A stretch of DNA of 6,341 nt from JBNKDD01 sp050288085 (GCA_050288085.1 JBNKDD010000321.1:1-6341), one strand, 5' to 3'. Positions 1 to 6,196 are shown, counted from the stretch's first letter. Notes: a model not told the origin generated them from the letters alone. Translations and numbers: made by a program.

Positions 1-22
1 GGGGCGACTGGCCAGTCTCCCC
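1..22. repeat. Imperfect palindrome at the window edge, touching the hemD stop
   Basis: Positions 1-11 and 12-22 are inverted copies with 10 of 11 pairs matching (mismatch at 5 versus 18) and no loop. The centre is TGGCCA. The last base of the hemD stop codon (TAG, complement of 22-24) is also the outermost base of the palindrome. The right flank continues CTAC, so the arm may be longer than visible, with its left end cut off by the window. As RNA from the minus strand it would form a hairpin directly after hemD, but any U-run that would make it an intrinsic terminator lies outside the window. It could equally be one copy of a dispersed palindromic repeat; I recall similar GGGGCGAC-type repeats in Chloroflexota but cannot verify that here. 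Confidence 0.55.
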
Positions 23-807
23 TACGATTTCTTTCGGGTGTAATACAATTCTAACGCCTCGATCAATCCATCGAGCGTGTAATCCTCCGCCACCACATCG
101 ACCGTTAATTCTACTTCGCGGGCGGTTTTAGCCGTGATCGGGCCGATGCAGGCCACGCATACCCCCTGTAAGCTGGATAAATGGCCGCCATCTTGCACGA
201 GCCGCACGACGAAATTGCGGGCGGTTGACGAACTGGTCAACGTCACCGCATCGACTGCACGATCCTTTAGCAGGGCAGGCAGATCGACGCCCCCCTGACC
301 GATCACCGTCTGGTAGGCAGTGACGACCGTTACCTTTGCCCCGGCTGCACTCAGCCGTTTGATCAGGTCGGGCCGGGCGACTTCGGCACGCGGCAGCAAA
401 ATCCGCACACCTGCTTTGGGCTGGATCGCTTCTGCCAGCGCCTCAGCGACGTATTCTTCCGGCAGTACGTCTACACTCAGACCGAGCTGCTGCTGTGCGT
501 CCTCAGCCGTCGCCGGGCCGATAGCCGCCACCCGCAGATTCGCGACCTTCAACGTGATTCCCAGTTCGCCGAGCCGCTCGGCCAGCACCATCACCGTGTT
601 GGCGCTGGTCAGTACCAGCCAATCAAATTGGCCTGCTGCTGCTTCCCGGAGTACCTGGTCAAGCGGCTGGATATCCTCCGGTGGCTCTATCGCAATGCAC
701 GGATAGAACAATGGCTCCGCGCCCCGCGCTTGTAGGTGATCGCAAAAAGCCTGTGCTTGATGTGTCGCCCGCGTTACAACGATCCGTTTGCCGGTCAAAA
801 CGCCCAT
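22..807 (-). CDS. hemD: Uroporphyrinogen-III synthase
   Basis: HemD closes linear hydroxymethylbilane with inversion of ring D to give uroporphyrinogen III, the branch point to haem and corrinoids, in the cytoplasm. The 261-residue product has the family's usual length and its two-lobed plan. Visible family segments are the N-terminal GKRIVVTRA (6-14), WLVLTSANTV (63-72), AIGPAT (95-100), LLPRAEVARPDL (137-148), Tyr-Gln-Thr at 165-167, VTLTSSSTARNF (188-199) and CIGPITAKTA (220-229), ending in YTLDGLIEAL. The ATG at 807 is preceded by a run of six G (complement of 813-818) five bases upstream, which can serve as a ribosome binding site. The gene starts 15 bases after the hemC stop, so the two are surely co-transcribed. 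It stands alone and is not fused to the uroporphyrinogen methyltransferase CobA, as happens in some anaerobes. HemD sequences diverge strongly, but these motifs and the position after hemC make the call firm. Confidence 0.95.
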   Translation of the reverse strand: MGVLTGKRIVVTRATHQAQAFCDHLQARGAEPLFYPCIAIEPPEDIQPLDQVLREAAAGQFDWLVLTSANTVMVLAERLGELGITLKVANLRVAAIGPATAEDAQQQLGLSVDVLPEEYVAEALAEAIQPKAGVRILLPRAEVARPDLIKRLSAAGAKVTVVTAYQTVIGQGGVDLPALLKDRAVDAVTLTSSSTARNFVVRLVQDGGHLSSLQGVCVACIGPITAKTAREVELTVDVVAEDYTLDGLIEALELYYTRKKS

Positions 808-822
808 AAGATCCCCCCATCT

Positions 823-1755
823 CTACAACACCGCTTCTAATATCCGGCCTGCGCCCCGTTCAAGCGCACGTTCGGCCAGTTCAAGCCCAATTTCCCAGGC
901 CCGTGTGGGGTTAGATGCCAGCTCACTCGCGCTGACTTCGACCATGTCCGATCCGTCCAGCGCGATCACCCGCCCGCGTAAGTGAATCTGCCGGTCTTCA
1001 ATATCGGCATAAGCCGCGACCGGAACCGAACACCCGCCGCCCAATCCGCTTAAAAAACCGCGCTCGGCACTGACCACAAGCTGGGTATTGAAGTGGTTGA
1101 TCGCGACCAGCCGTTCCAGTGATTCGGCATCGCTGCGGCCTTGAACGCCGAGGGCTCCCTGTCCTGGCGCGGGGAGCATTTCGTCCAGCGTGAATTCCTC
1201 GCTGATTACATCCAGCCGCCTCAACCGTTCCAATCCGGCGAGGGCCATGACCACCGCATCGTACTCGCCATCCGGGTCGAGCGCCTTGCCGATCCGGGTA
1301 TCGATGTTGCCCCGAATCCCGATAATGTGCAGATCGGGGCGCAGGCGTAAAAGCTGCGCGGACCGCCGTCGGCTGCCCGTCCCGACGGCTGCCCCGTCCG
1401 GCAGGGTCTTTAGCGTATAACCTTCCCGGCTGATCAGCACATCGAGCGGGTTGGCCCGCTCCGGGATCGCGCCGATAGCCAGGTCGCCGGGATCGTCGGT
1501 CGGTAAATCTTTGAGGCTGTGCACGGCATAATCGATATCCCCATTCCTCAGTGCCGCTTCGAGTTCTGCTGTGAACAGCCCTTTACCGCCGATCAGGGGG
1601 AGGGGCGTCTCTAATTCCCGGTCACCCCTGGTTGAGAATACGACCATTTCGGTTCGCAGGCCGGGGTATGCTTCCCGGAGCAGCCCGGCAATATGATCGG
1701 TTTGCCAGCGTGCCAGCGCCGATCCGCGTGTACCCATCCGGATCACATCAGCCAT
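823..1755 (-). CDS. hemC: Hydroxymethylbilane synthase (porphobilinogen deaminase)
   Basis: HemC polymerises four porphobilinogen molecules into hydroxymethylbilane on a covalently bound dipyrromethane cofactor. The 310-residue protein matches the family's usual length. Visible motifs are MGTRGSALARWQ (7-18), AVHSLKDLPTD (77-87) with the catalytic Asp at 83, VGTGSRRRSAQL (124-135) and RGNIDTRI (148-155) with the arginines that bind the acidic side chains, LPAPGQGALGVQ (194-205), and GGGCSVPVAAYA with the cofactor-attaching Cys at 242. All key residues are present. The frame stays open upstream to 1914, but that extension only repeats the hemA sequence out of frame. I chose the ATG at 1755, where homology begins and where GAGGAG (complement of 1763-1768) lies seven bases upstream. 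The start overlaps the end of hemA by 8 bases, suggesting translational coupling. Confidence 0.97.
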   Translation of the reverse strand: MADVIRMGTRGSALARWQTDHIAGLLREAYPGLRTEMVVFSTRGDRELETPLPLIGGKGLFTAELEAALRNGDIDYAVHSLKDLPTDDPGDLAIGAIPERANPLDVLISREGYTLKTLPDGAAVGTGSRRRSAQLLRLRPDLHIIGIRGNIDTRIGKALDPDGEYDAVVMALAGLERLRRLDVISEEFTLDEMLPAPGQGALGVQGRSDAESLERLVAINHFNTQLVVSAERGFLSGLGGGCSVPVAAYADIEDRQIHLRGRVIALDGSDMVEVSASELASNPTRAWEIGLELAERALERGAGRILEAVL

Positions 1756-3025
1756 CTCTTGACTCCTCATCCAATCCGAACAAATCGCGCACCGTGTGAC
1801 TGTATACCAGCCGGTTGCCGTTGGCAGCCTGAGCCTTGAGACGGGTGGTTGGTTCGTGCAGCAGCTTGTTGACGATCCGGCTGGCAAGCTGGTTGATTGC
1901 CGCCTGTTCGTCATCGGATAGGCCGTCTAACCGGCGGAGGATTCGCTTGACTTCAACCTGGGCGATGTCCTCCGCTTTCTGCCGCAGATCGACGATGGTC
2001 GGAACCACCTCCCGGCTGTGCAGCCAATCCTCAAAAGCGATGACTTCTTCCTGTATGATCGCTTCCACCTGTGGGATGGCGGCCTGGCGTTGGGCCAGGT
2101 TATCATCCACTACTGCTTGCAGGTCGTCGATGTCGTGCAGTTCGACGCCGGGCAGTTCCCCAACTTCTTCGTCCACGTCACGGGGCACGGCAATGTCGAT
2201 CAGCAGCAGTGGGCGGCCTGCCCGCTCCGGCAGGACGTGCACCACGTTTGAAACATGAATCACACTGTGGGGTGCACCCGTCGCGCTGATCACCACATCG
2301 GCTTCAGTCAGCCCTTCCGGTAAGTGTACCCAATTGAAGGCCCTTCCGCCGACTTGTCCGGCCAGCGCTTCGGCGTGGCTGTAAGTGCGGCTAATACAGG
2401 TGATCGACTCGGTGCCGCGGGCGTGCAATGCCTGGGCAGCTTGCTCTGCGATCTCCCCCGCGCCGATGATCAAGACCTTTGCCCCGGCCAGATCGCCGAG
2501 CTTATCCTGAGCCAGCAGCGCGGCGGCATGGCTCACCGAGGTGGTGTAGCGGCTGATGTCGGTTTCGGTGTGAGCGCGTTTGCCCGCGTGGACGGCCTGC
2601 GTAAACAGCCGCGACAGGATCGGCCCCGCTGCGCCGGTCGAACGTGCTTTGCTGTGAGCCTCCGTGACCTGCCCCAGAATTTGCGGCTCACCCAGGATCA
2701 TCGACTCTAATCCTGCCGTCACCCGCATCAGGTGGTTGATTGCCTCCTGATCGAATTTCGTGTAGAGGTGAGGGCGCAGATCAGCCGGATCGATGCCGTA
2801 CATCCGGGTTAAGAAGTCATCGATGATCGGTTGACCATCCTCGTCACTCAGGGTGTAGATTTCCAGCCGGTTGCAGGTCGATAGGATCACACCCTCGGCA
2901 GGGGGATGATCGCCGACCTGGAGTTCTTTCAATGCCAGGCGCAGACCGTCACCGGTCAGCGTGACCTGTTCTCTAACTTCGACGGGGGCAGTATGGTGGT
3001 TCAGGCCGATCAGGGAAATTGTCAT
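1748..3025 (-). CDS. hemA: Glutamyl-tRNA reductase
   Basis: HemA reduces glutamyl-tRNA(Glu) with NADPH to glutamate-1-semialdehyde, the committed step of the C5 pathway; HemL, absent from the window, would then form 5-aminolevulinate. The 425-residue product has the three expected regions. The N-terminal catalytic domain has ISLIGLNHHTAPVEVRE (3-19) and LSTCNRLEIY (48-57) with the nucleophilic Cys at 51, then LGEPQILGQV (111-120). The NADPH domain has VLIIGAGEIA (184-193) and DIAVPRDVD (277-285). A helical dimerisation region ends in RIVNKLLHEPTTRLK (383-397). The frame extends upstream to 3109, but those 28 residues are translated repeat and spacer; homology begins at the ATG at 3025. No good Shine-Dalgarno is seen there, which is odd beside its neighbours. 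It is the first hem gene after a 142-base spacer and overlaps hemC by 8 bases. Confidence 0.97.
   Translation of the reverse strand: MTISLIGLNHHTAPVEVREQVTLTGDGLRLALKELQVGDHPPAEGVILSTCNRLEIYTLSDEDGQPIIDDFLTRMYGIDPADLRPHLYTKFDQEAINHLMRVTAGLESMILGEPQILGQVTEAHSKARSTGAAGPILSRLFTQAVHAGKRAHTETDISRYTTSVSHAAALLAQDKLGDLAGAKVLIIGAGEIAEQAAQALHARGTESITCISRTYSHAEALAGQVGGRAFNWVHLPEGLTEADVVISATGAPHSVIHVSNVVHVLPERAGRPLLLIDIAVPRDVDEEVGELPGVELHDIDDLQAVVDDNLAQRQAAIPQVEAIIQEEVIAFEDWLHSREVVPTIVDLRQKAEDIAQVEVKRILRRLDGLSDDEQAAINQLASRIVNKLLHEPTTRLKAQAANGNRLVYSHTVRDLFGLDEESRDG
1763..1768 (-). promoter_or_regulatory. Ribosome binding site of hemC
   Basis: The minus-strand reading is GAGGAG, seven bases before the ATG at 1755 and inside the last codons of hemA. 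It decides the hemC start against the upstream in-frame extension to 1914. Confidence 0.7.
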
Positions 3026-3056
3026 ATCACAAAATAAATCCGGTGTTTTTTGTGCA

Positions 3057-3150
3057 ACCCCCCTGCGCTCCTTCGGAGCTTTCGTCCCCCCTTCGCAAAG
3101 GGGGGACAAATCTGAGCGACGCTCAGAGAGCGCGCGAAGATTAGGGGGGT
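3057..3150. repeat. Hairpin-rich repeat C in the cbiA-hemA spacer
   Basis: A 94-base element with 8-base terminal inverted repeats (ACCCCCCT at 3057-3064, AGGGGGGT at 3143-3150) encloses three perfect stem-loops. These are 3067-3079 (5-bp stem, TTC loop), 3084-3107 (GTCCCCCCTT paired with AAGGGGGGAC, CGCA loop) and 3111-3127 (7-bp stem, GAC loop). It fills two thirds of the 142-base gap between the cbiA stop and the hemA start. No T-run follows the strong central stem on either strand, so it is not a classical intrinsic terminator. The architecture matches repeats A and B, but the sequence differs, so it is probably a different family of short non-autonomous palindromic repeat. As RNA it could still slow or protect the transcript. 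Confidence 0.75.
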
Positions 3151-3167
3151 GCAGTCGCTTTCCAATG

Positions 3168-4634
3168 TTACTTCACCCACTCCTGGCAAGCCCTGACAAA
3201 ATTGGTCGCCAGGTCGGGATTAGCGCCGAAATGCAGATGGACGTAGGAGGCCAGGACGTTGTTTTTTGCATAACCCTCCATCTGGATCGCTTCCGCTGCA
3301 CGCGGCGAGATGGCGTAAGCCGATGGGAGATCGTCCGGGCGATCTACCCAATCCGAATAATGGAACTCGTGACCGCGTGTTTGTTCTCCTTCCGGCAGCA
3401 GAATAGTGTCACGGGCGGTGGTCACCTGACGGTAGCCCATTGTCAAGCGGCCATGCATCTGTGCGCGACCGGGCACCACGCCGATCATCGGGTGGATCTG
3501 CCCATCCAGGTCAGTGATGCTGTCCGTCAGGAACATCAACCCGCCGCACTCGGCGAAGGTTGGCATCCCTGATTCGACGGCGGCTCGAATCGAATTCTGC
3601 ATGGCGGCGTTTTCTGCTAACTGTGCCGCATAAAGCTCCGGGTAACCTCCTCCCAGATACAACCCATTGATTCCTTCCGGCAGCGTCGAGTCGTGCAGTG
3701 GGCTGAAAAAGATAACCTCTGCTCCTGCTGCTCGCAGCCAATCGAAGTTATCCTCGTAGTAAAAGCAAAAAGCTTCATCATGTGCGATGGCGATTCGCGG
3801 GCTATTGAACTCAACCTCACCCCCTTCCGAACTGCCTGAAGGCAGTTCTCCCTCCCCCTCTCCATTTTGGAGAGGGGAAAGATCGAACGCGCTGGAGCGC
3901 GTGAGAGCAGGGGTGAGGTCTGGATAGGGCGGTGTGTTGGCGGCCAACTCCCAGACTCTAACCAGGTCGATATGCTCGACTACCAGACTGGCGGCATGAT
4001 CCATAAACGCCTGGAGTTCCGCTGTCCGTTCGATGGCCGTCTGCAAACCGAGATGCCGCTCCGGGATTCGCAAAGCCTCTGATCGCGGGATACAGCCCAG
4101 CACCGGCAGCCCGATCGACTCGATGGCCTCGGTCACCCACATGGCGTGTTTCTCGCTGCCGACGTTGTTACAGATCACCCCGGCGACTTTCAGATCAGGG
4201 TCGAAGTCCCGGTAACCGAGCGCGATTGCCCCGGCGCTGCGGGCCATCTTCCCCACATTGATTACCAGGATCACCGGTGCGTCGATCAGCTTGGCGACCT
4301 GGGCGGTGCTGCCGCTTTCGGTTTTGGCTTCGTAACCGTCAAATAAGCCCATCACCCCCTCGACAATCGCGATCTCGGCGGGCGGGTCGGCGGTCACGGC
4401 GCGGGCGAAGGTTGCCTTGACCTCGTCGATGGGAACCATCCAGGTATCGAGGTTGCGTGATACCCGCCCGGCTGCGGCGGTGTGATAGCCCGGATCGATG
4501 TAGTCCGGCCCGACTTTGAATCCCTGCACGATATGGTCGCGTGATAGGGCTGCCATCAAGCCGGTGGCGATGGTGCTTTTCCCGCTTCCACTCGATGGAG
4601 CTGCGATTACAAATCGGGGAATGTTGATGGTCAA
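3168..4634 (-). CDS. cbiA: Cobyrinate a,c-diamide synthase (CbiA/CobB family)
   Basis: The enzyme uses ATP and glutamine to amidate the a and c carboxylates of cobyrinic acid (CbiA) or hydrogenobyrinic acid (CobB); the sequence alone does not decide which. From a TTG start the product is 488 residues. The N-terminal ATPase domain has the P-loop APSSGSGKST (12-21) and KVGPDYIDPGYH (40-51). The C-terminal class I glutamine amidotransferase-like domain has DEAFCFYYEDN (286-296), GLYLGGGYPELY (324-335), FAECGG with the nucleophile Cys363, RGHEFHYS (420-427) and YVHLHFG with the catalytic His near 466. Residues about 239-274, in the linker between the domains, are encoded by repeat A; without them the length is about 452, normal for the family. 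The frame is open to 4772, but that extension is repeat B translated. The TTG at 4634 follows GGAGAGG by eight bases and begins just before the homology, so I prefer it; no ATG or GTG lies nearby before the P-loop. Confidence 0.93.
   Translation of the reverse strand: MTINIPRFVIAAPSSGSGKSTIATGLMAALSRDHIVQGFKVGPDYIDPGYHTAAAGRVSRNLDTWMVPIDEVKATFARAVTADPPAEIAIVEGVMGLFDGYEAKTESGSTAQVAKLIDAPVILVINVGKMARSAGAIALGYRDFDPDLKVAGVICNNVGSEKHAMWVTEAIESIGLPVLGCIPRSEALRIPERHLGLQTAIERTAELQAFMDHAASLVVEHIDLVRVWELAANTPPYPDLTPALTRSSAFDLSPLQNGEGEGELPSGSSEGGEVEFNSPRIAIAHDEAFCFYYEDNFDWLRAAGAEVIFFSPLHDSTLPEGINGLYLGGGYPELYAAQLAENAAMQNSIRAAVESGMPTFAECGGLMFLTDSITDLDGQIHPMIGVVPGRAQMHGRLTMGYRQVTTARDTILLPEGEQTRGHEFHYSDWVDRPDDLPSAYAISPRAAEAIQMEGYAKNNVLASYVHLHFGANPDLATNFVRACQEWVK
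3814..3919. repeat. Palindromic repeat A, inside cbiA and read in frame
   Basis: A 106-base element bounded by inverted ends ACCTCACCCC (from 3814) and GGGGTGAGGT (3910-3919). It contains three perfect stem-loops: 3829-3848 (8-bp stem, TGAA loop), 3855-3877 (CCCCTCTCCA paired with TGGAGAGGGG, TTT loop) and 3887-3902 (ACGCGCT paired with AGCGCGT, GG loop). Repeat B at 4654-4755 has the same ends, the same central CCCTCTCC hairpin and the same orientation. The copy lies wholly within cbiA without a stop or frameshift and encodes a Ser-, Gly- and Glu-rich linker. It has no coding potential of its own, so it resembles a MITE- or REP-like passenger. No clear target-site duplication is visible. Confidence 0.85.
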
Positions 4635-4642
4635 AATGGCTG

Positions 4643-4649
4643 CCTCTCC
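4643..4649 (-). promoter_or_regulatory. Ribosome binding site supporting the TTG start of cbiA
   Basis: The minus-strand reading is GGAGAGG, eight bases upstream of the TTG at 4634. It lies just past the end of repeat B, in the short unique sequence between repeat and gene. The other possible start, a TTG at 4772, has no comparable site. Confidence 0.55.
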
Positions 4650-4653
4650 GTTT

Positions 4654-4755
4654 ACCTCACCCCCTTCCGAGCCGCCGTCGGCGGTTCTCCCTCCCCCTCT
4701 CCAATTTGGAGAGGGGGGAGTCGAGATGCGACAAGCATCAAGACGGGGGTGAGGT
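4654..4755. repeat. Palindromic repeat B between cobI and cbiA
   Basis: A 102-base element with perfect 11-base inverted ends, ACCTCACCCCC (4654-4664) and GGGGGTGAGGT (4745-4755). Its stem-loops are 4669-4687 (8 pairs including one G-T, GTC loop), 4693-4717 (CCCCCTCTCCAA paired with TTGGAGAGGGGG, one-base loop) and 4725-4739 (GATGC paired with GCATC). It is a second copy of repeat A in the same orientation. It starts at the base next to the cobI stop codon and ends 20 bases before the cbiA start, so nearly the whole intergenic space is repeat. Transcribed through, it would place a very stable hairpin between the two cistrons. Confidence 0.85.
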
Positions 4756-5460
4756 TTATTTTGTATGCACAATCATCAACGACATGTAATGAACGTCATC
4801 GTCCTGCACCGACTGCACATCCTTGATCACCCGGCCTTCTGCGTGTGATGCCCGCTCGACGATCACCGCCTGATCGATCAGGCCCAGTTCGTCCAGCAGA
4901 TCGAGCACCCGATCCAGCACCCGGTAAACCTTCATCAACACGACCGTATCGAATTCAGCAAAGATGTGATGCAACTCGTCGACGTTCTCGAAAACTGCCG
5001 GGATAACGGCCAACCGCTGCCCGGCGTTCACCAGCGGCGTTTTGATGTCCGCTGCCGCCGCCATGATCGAACTCACGCCGGGGATTACCTCGACCGATAA
5101 CCCCTCCGGCAGAAGATTCAGCACATAACCAAAGGTGCTGTGAAACATCGGATCGCCCTCGGTCAGGAAGGCTACATCCCGTCCGACTTGCAGCTCCTCG
5201 ACGATGGTTTGGGTGGCCGCCTGTCGTTTGGCTTCTCGTTCGGCTATATCCCTGACCATCGGGAAGTGCAGTTTGAGCACCCGCTGATCGGGTTTCAGCA
5301 TGCTCTCTACTACATTTAGCGCGTGGCTTTCTCCGTCTTCCTGTGCGACCGGTACGGTGATCACCGGGGTGGCCTCGATGATCCGGGCTGCCTTGAGTGT
5401 CAATAGTTCCGGGTCGCCGGGGCCAACCCCGATCCCGTATAAGGTTCCGATTTGTGTCAT
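4756..5460 (-). CDS. cobI: Precorrin-2 C20-methyltransferase (CobI/CbiL)
   Basis: This enzyme transfers a methyl group from S-adenosylmethionine to C20 of precorrin-2 (aerobic CobI) or cobalt-precorrin-2 (anaerobic CbiL). Which form this is cannot be told from the window. The 234-residue product has the normal length and the tetrapyrrole methylase fold: GIGVGPGDPELLTLKA (9-24), LTEGDPMFHSTF (99-110), EVIPGVSS (124-131), LMKVYR (175-180) and the C-terminal YMSLMIV strand. GDPELLTLKA together with TEGDPMFHST is typical of the C20 enzyme rather than the other cobalamin methylases. The frame is open to 5559, but homology starts at the ATG at 5460, preceded by GGAG (complement of 5469-5472) at eight bases. 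This start shares ATGA with the stop of the upstream membrane protein gene, suggesting translational coupling. Downstream, repeat B begins right at the stop codon. Confidence 0.93.
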   Translation of the reverse strand: MTQIGTLYGIGVGPGDPELLTLKAARIIEATPVITVPVAQEDGESHALNVVESMLKPDQRVLKLHFPMVRDIAEREAKRQAATQTIVEELQVGRDVAFLTEGDPMFHSTFGYVLNLLPEGLSVEVIPGVSSIMAAAADIKTPLVNAGQRLAVIPAVFENVDELHHIFAEFDTVVLMKVYRVLDRVLDLLDELGLIDQAVIVERASHAEGRVIKDVQSVQDDDVHYMSLMIVHTK

Positions 5461-6194
5461 GCCCACTGCTCCGCGAGATGAAATGCTCCGATGATTAACA
5501 AGAATGGTCCCGTCGATAGCATTGCCGCTAACCAATACCGTTCCATTGACGACAGCCACCAGATACCAGCACTCAAGAGTGCCATCACCGACAGGGTAAG
5601 TCCGGTGGAAATCGAAATAGCCTGCACAAATTCCTCATATTTCAGCCTGGCTGTGATTCCTACTAATATGCCCACCATCGCCATTCCCACTGCATTGATC
5701 GTGGTCAGGATAGCAATCGGGAGCATGAAGAGATCGATGATCTTGTAGAATATGGAATATAAAGCCACCATCGTATTGACCGGCAGAACGATAATTGCTA
5801 GCCTTACAAAGGCTCGCACATGATGCAATGATGCGAAAAACAGACCCCAGGCTCGTTCAACCGGGCTAAGCAGTGACAGCCTGACCAGTTGATAATCACC
5901 CGATGAAATCATGTAGCCGGTCAGATTGGTTGCATAGATAGCGAACATCACCGGTATTGTGGTCAATATCAGGCTGGCAATCGGAGCCAGACAAAACCCG
6001 GTAAATCCACACGCAAATGAACATGCACTGACCCAAATTGACAACTCCAAACTATTGACTAAGACATCCTGTACTTTTTCTGCAACATCACGATTAAAAC
6101 GCGGGTCTTCCCGGCGGCTTAGTGCCAGCACTATCGGGTTCTGATAGGGATCACCTGATTGGGCGATGATGCGGATCGGCTCGAACAGCTTCAC
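5457..6194 (-). CDS. Multi-pass membrane protein, ABC-2-type permease-like
   Basis: The 245-residue protein begins with about 48 polar residues and then has roughly six hydrophobic segments, near residues 50-74, 75-93, 129-147, 152-180, 194-214 and 220-240. It is an integral membrane protein without a cleavable signal. Between the second and third segments lies SSGDYQLVRLSLLSPVERAW (97-116), which resembles the Leu-rich, Ser-Pro-containing loop of ABC-2 transporter permeases. No ATPase is in the window, so the transport role is inference and the substrate unknown. I chose GTG at 6194, six bases after GGAGGG (6201-6206); the in-frame extension to 6311 is out of frame with the partial upstream gene and looks spurious. 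The gene overlaps cobI by 4 bases. Its base composition is lower in GC than its neighbours (25 of 60 at 5701-5760), hinting at a different history. Confidence 0.7.
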   Translation of the reverse strand: MKLFEPIRIIAQSGDPYQNPIVLALSRREDPRFNRDVAEKVQDVLVNSLELSIWVSACSFACGFTGFCLAPIASLILTTIPVMFAIYATNLTGYMISSGDYQLVRLSLLSPVERAWGLFFASLHHVRAFVRLAIIVLPVNTMVALYSIFYKIIDLFMLPIAILTTINAVGMAMVGILVGITARLKYEEFVQAISISTGLTLSVMALLSAGIWWLSSMERYWLAAMLSTGPFLLIIGAFHLAEQWA

Positions 6195-6196
6195 CT

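Noticed and set aside
320..706. Plus-strand open frames opposite hemD (and similar ones at 1141-1420, 1836-2710, 2961-3572, 3867-4346 and 5300-6144)
   Set aside because: They lie antisense to well-supported genes, have low-complexity or compositionally odd translations, no recognisable motifs and no ribosome binding site context. They are shadows of GC-rich coding sequence.
1756..1914. Longer N terminus for HemC
   Set aside because: The 53 extra codons overlap the hemA C terminus out of frame and match nothing in the family. The ATG at 1755 has a good ribosome binding site.
3084..3107. Strong hairpin downstream of cbiA as a rho-independent terminator
   Set aside because: The 10-bp stem is strong, but no T-run follows on either strand. 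It is one of three stems of a repeat element.
3026..3167. Cobalamin riboswitch in the spacer before hemA or before cobI
   Set aside because: I could not find the conserved B12-box-like core. The spacer is explained by repeat C, and the cobI start is overlapped by the upstream gene, leaving no leader.
3814..4755. Copies A and B as a composite transposon flanking the N-terminal half of cbiA
   Set aside because: The sequence between them is ordinary cbiA coding sequence continuous with the rest of the gene, the copies are in direct orientation and no transposase is present.
3057..4755. CRISPR-like array from three repeats
   Set aside because: The elements are irregularly spaced, separated by coding sequence, and their internal structure is that of palindromic insertion repeats, not short direct repeats with uniform spacers.
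4635..4772. Longer N terminus for CbiA starting at a TTG at 4772
   Set aside because: The extension is translated repeat B, has no ribosome binding site and overlaps the end of cobI. Family homology begins only after 4634.
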